Shown: positions 62,500-64,000 of the stretch, piece after piece
Layout of the letters: each line of letters opens with the position of its first letter
How positions within the stretch are numbered: position 1 is the stretch's first letter
DNA from: Rhodococcus coprophilus NBRC 100603
GTDB lineage: Bacteria > Actinomycetota > Actinomycetes > Mycobacteriales > Mycobacteriaceae
Length of the DNA stretch: 64,000 nucleotides
Assembly (NCBI RefSeq): GCF_001895045.1
Contig: NZ_BDAM01000003.1
Coordinates: forward strand, 372,001-436,000
Direction: 5' to 3'
Made by a program: the position numbers and the translations under genes
Notes under the pieces: generated by a model
Seen by the model: only the letters and a program-made list of their open reading frames with translations
Database searches by the model: none
What the model was told of the DNA's origin: nothing

Positions 62500-64000
62500 T
62501 CAGCGGAAGTCGCGCGACTTTCCCGGCATCCTCAGGTCCATGGGCTCGAGGTGATCTGCGATGAGCGTCACCACCCAGTCGGCATTCTGGAGCCGTCCAC
62601 GAACGAGTAGGGCCGACGCCGTGTGCGCAAGCGTTCGGTAACGCGCCCACAGACCGACCGAACACACCACGTTCACCATGCCCGTTTCGTCTTCCAGGTT
62701 GATGAACGTGACCCCGGCGGCGGTCGCGGGTCGCTGCCGGTGTGTCACCGCCCCACCGACGAGCACCCTCGTTCCGTCGGGAACGTCGAGCAGTCGCGAC
62801 GCCGGAACCACGCCGAGCGCGTCGAGCCGTTCGCGCAGGAACTGTGTCGGGTAGCTGTCCGGGGACACCCCGGTGGCCCAGACGTCGGCAGCAGCGAGTT
62901 CGAGCGCACTCATGCCCGGTAACGACGGCGCCACGGCGGTCGCTCCGACGCCGGGCAGACGGCCCGGGCGCTGTGTGGCCGCGGGAGCAGCGGCCCACAG
63001 CGCCTCCCGCCGTGTCACGTCGTACCTGCCGAGCGCTCCCGCCGTCGCGAGCGCCTCGGCCTGCGCAGTGGTGAACTCGATCCGGGCGGTGAGGTCCAGG
63101 AACGAGGTGTAGGGGCCGTTCTCCTGCCGCTCGGTCACGATGCGCTCGGCCAGGTCGTCGCCGATGTGGCGCACCGACGCCAGACCCAGCCGCACTTCCT
63201 TCCCCGCGTTCTCCACCGTGGCATGTGCGAGGCTCACTCCCACGTCGGGACCGTGCACGATCACTCCGTGCCGACGCGCGTCGGCGACGAGCGACTGCGG
63301 CGAGTAGAAGCCCATCGGCTGCGCCCGGAGCAGACCCGCGCAGAAGGCGGCGGGATGATGCAGTTTGAACCAGGCGGAATAGAAGACGAGCGACGCGAAA
63401 CTCTGTGAATGACTTTCGGGGAAACCGAAATTCGCGAACGCGTGCAATTTCTCGTAGATGCCGTCGGCGACGGCACCGGTGATGCCGTGCAACTCGCGCA
63501 TCCCCTCGTAGAGACGGCCGCGGAGACGCTCCATCTTCTCGGGCGACCGCTTCGATCCCATCGCCCTCCGCAACTGGTCTGCCTCGGCCGCGGTGAACCC
63601 GGCAGCGTCGACCGCCATCTGCATCAACTGTTCCTGGAACAACGGGACGCCGAGGGTGCGTTCGAGCGACCGTTCGAGGCAGGGGTGATCGTAGGTGACG
63701 GGTTCGAGGCCATTGCGCCGACGGATGTACGGATGCACGGACCCGCCCTGGATGGGCCCGGGCCGGATGAGCGCCACTTCGATGACGAGGTCGTAGAAGT
63801 GCCTCGGTTTCAGGCGCGGCAGGGTGGCCATCTGCGCGCGCGACTCGACCTGGAACACGCCGACCGAATCGGCGCGGCGCAGCATCTCGTAGACGCCGTC
63901 CTCGGCCAGGTCTAGTTGTGCGAGGTCGACCCGGACGCCTTCGTGTTCGGCGACGAGGTCGATCATGTAGTGCAACGCGGAGAGCATGCCCAATCCGAGA
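62500..64000 (-). CDS. dnaE2: error-prone DNA polymerase DnaE2 (ImuC), C-terminal part
   Basis: The reading frame runs off the window edge; about 500 C-terminal residues are present. The polymerase core shows VGVFQVESRAQMATLPRL, IRPGPIQGGSVHPYIRRR, GVPLFQEQLMQMAVD and NFGFPESHSQSFASLVFYSA, then the HhH region and the OB-fold (VLVGGAVTHRQRP). In mycobacteria DnaE2 acts with ImuA' and ImuB in SOS mutagenesis. It is short compared with replicative DnaE1 in the C-terminal part, and the OB domain is intact. Confidence 0.92.
   Translation of the reverse strand, partial: LGLGMLSALHYMIDLVAEHEGVRVDLAQLDLAEDGVYEMLRRADSVGVFQVESRAQMATLPRLKPRHFYDLVIEVALIRPGPIQGGSVHPYIRRRNGLEPVTYDHPCLERSLERTLGVPLFQEQLMQMAVDAAGFTAAEADQLRRAMGSKRSPEKMERLRGRLYEGMRELHGITGAVADGIYEKLHAFANFGFPESHSQSFASLVFYSAWFKLHHPAAFCAGLLRAQPMGFYSPQSLVADARRHGVIVHGPDVGVSLAHATVENAGKEVRLGLASVRHIGDDLAERIVTERQENGPYTSFLDLTARIEFTTAQAEALATAGALGRYDVTRREALWAAAPAATQRPGRLPGVGATAVAPSLPGMSALELAAADVWATGVSPDSYPTQFLRERLDALGVVPASRLLDVPDGTRVLVGGAVTHRQRPATAAGVTFINLEDETGMVNVVCSVGLWARYRTLAHTASALLVRGRLQNADWVVTLIADHLEPMDLRMPGKSRDFR

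Overview
This window is about 64 kb of high-GC actinobacterial chromosome. Codon use, GTG/TTG starts, the genes present (AccA3-type biotin carboxylase, LpdA, DnaE2, Lhr, a PapA-like acyltransferase, a SAM-IV riboswitch) and the gene order all point to a mycolic-acid bacterium, most likely Rhodococcus or a close Nocardiaceae relative. From memory, the backbone follows the Mycobacterium tuberculosis order Rv3283-Rv3370: sseA, sufE-like, accA3, lat, lrpA, pcd, lhr, nei2, glpD2, lpdA, Rv3304, amiA1/amiB1, deoD, pmmB, upp, Rv3311, add, deoA, cdd, sdhCDAB, yhjD-like, trpS, icd, metX, folD, trmL/spoU, dnaE2. Lineage-specific genes sit between these blocks. I see no insertion sequence, prophage, CRISPR array, rRNA or tRNA.

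Layout. 1-6.3 kb: a DUF6308-like fragment, a PLDc_N membrane protein, a group III truncated haemoglobin, then sseA, a sufE-like gene, a PapA-like acyltransferase and accA3. 6.5-12.9 kb: two small membrane proteins, a tyrosine phosphatase, the lysine catabolic set lat/lrpA/pcd and two conserved unknowns. 13-22 kb: acyl-CoA ligase plus FAD oxidoreductase, then the DNA repair pair lhr-nei2. 22-32 kb: TetR/MpaB pair, divergent glpD/glpK, an anchored hydrolase with a divergent TetR, a VOC-MerR pair and lpdA. 32-38.8 kb: GGCT-fold protein, two M20 amidohydrolases, an enoyl-CoA hydratase-like gene, deoD, pmmB and upp. 39-41 kb: a four-gene cassette with ESX (type VII) associated features. 41-49 kb: an Rv3311-like acidic protein, the nucleoside salvage operon cdd-deoA-add, and sdhCDAB. 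49-56.6 kb: YihY protein, trpS, xth-like, icd, the SAM-IV/small ORF/metX unit, and a hydrolase divergent from a WYL regulator. 56.6-64 kb: ssuD with a divergent MHS transporter, DUF3017-folD, a 0.6 kb stretch with no gene, a 46-residue membrane peptide, trmL, a rhodanese and the 3' part of dnaE2.

How the genes work together. deoD, upp, add, deoA, cdd and pmmB form a purine/pyrimidine salvage and pentose-phosphate block. glpK and glpD carry glycerol to dihydroxyacetone phosphate and feed electrons to the quinone pool together with the succinate dehydrogenase. lat and pcd convert lysine to alpha-aminoadipate under an Lrp-type regulator. sseA, the SufE-like protein, ssuD and metX touch sulfur metabolism, and metX appears to be controlled by SAM.

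The most unusual items are the ESX-like cassette in the upp-Rv3311 interval, the SAM-IV leader that feeds a 35-codon ORF coupled to metX, the palindrome-preceded 46-residue membrane peptide, and several divergent promoters that carry well-formed inverted repeats. Many genes lack a Shine-Dalgarno and instead have a TAnnnT box about 6-7 nt before the start codon, which suggests leaderless mRNAs. Family and synteny statements rest on my recall of known proteins, because no database search was possible.
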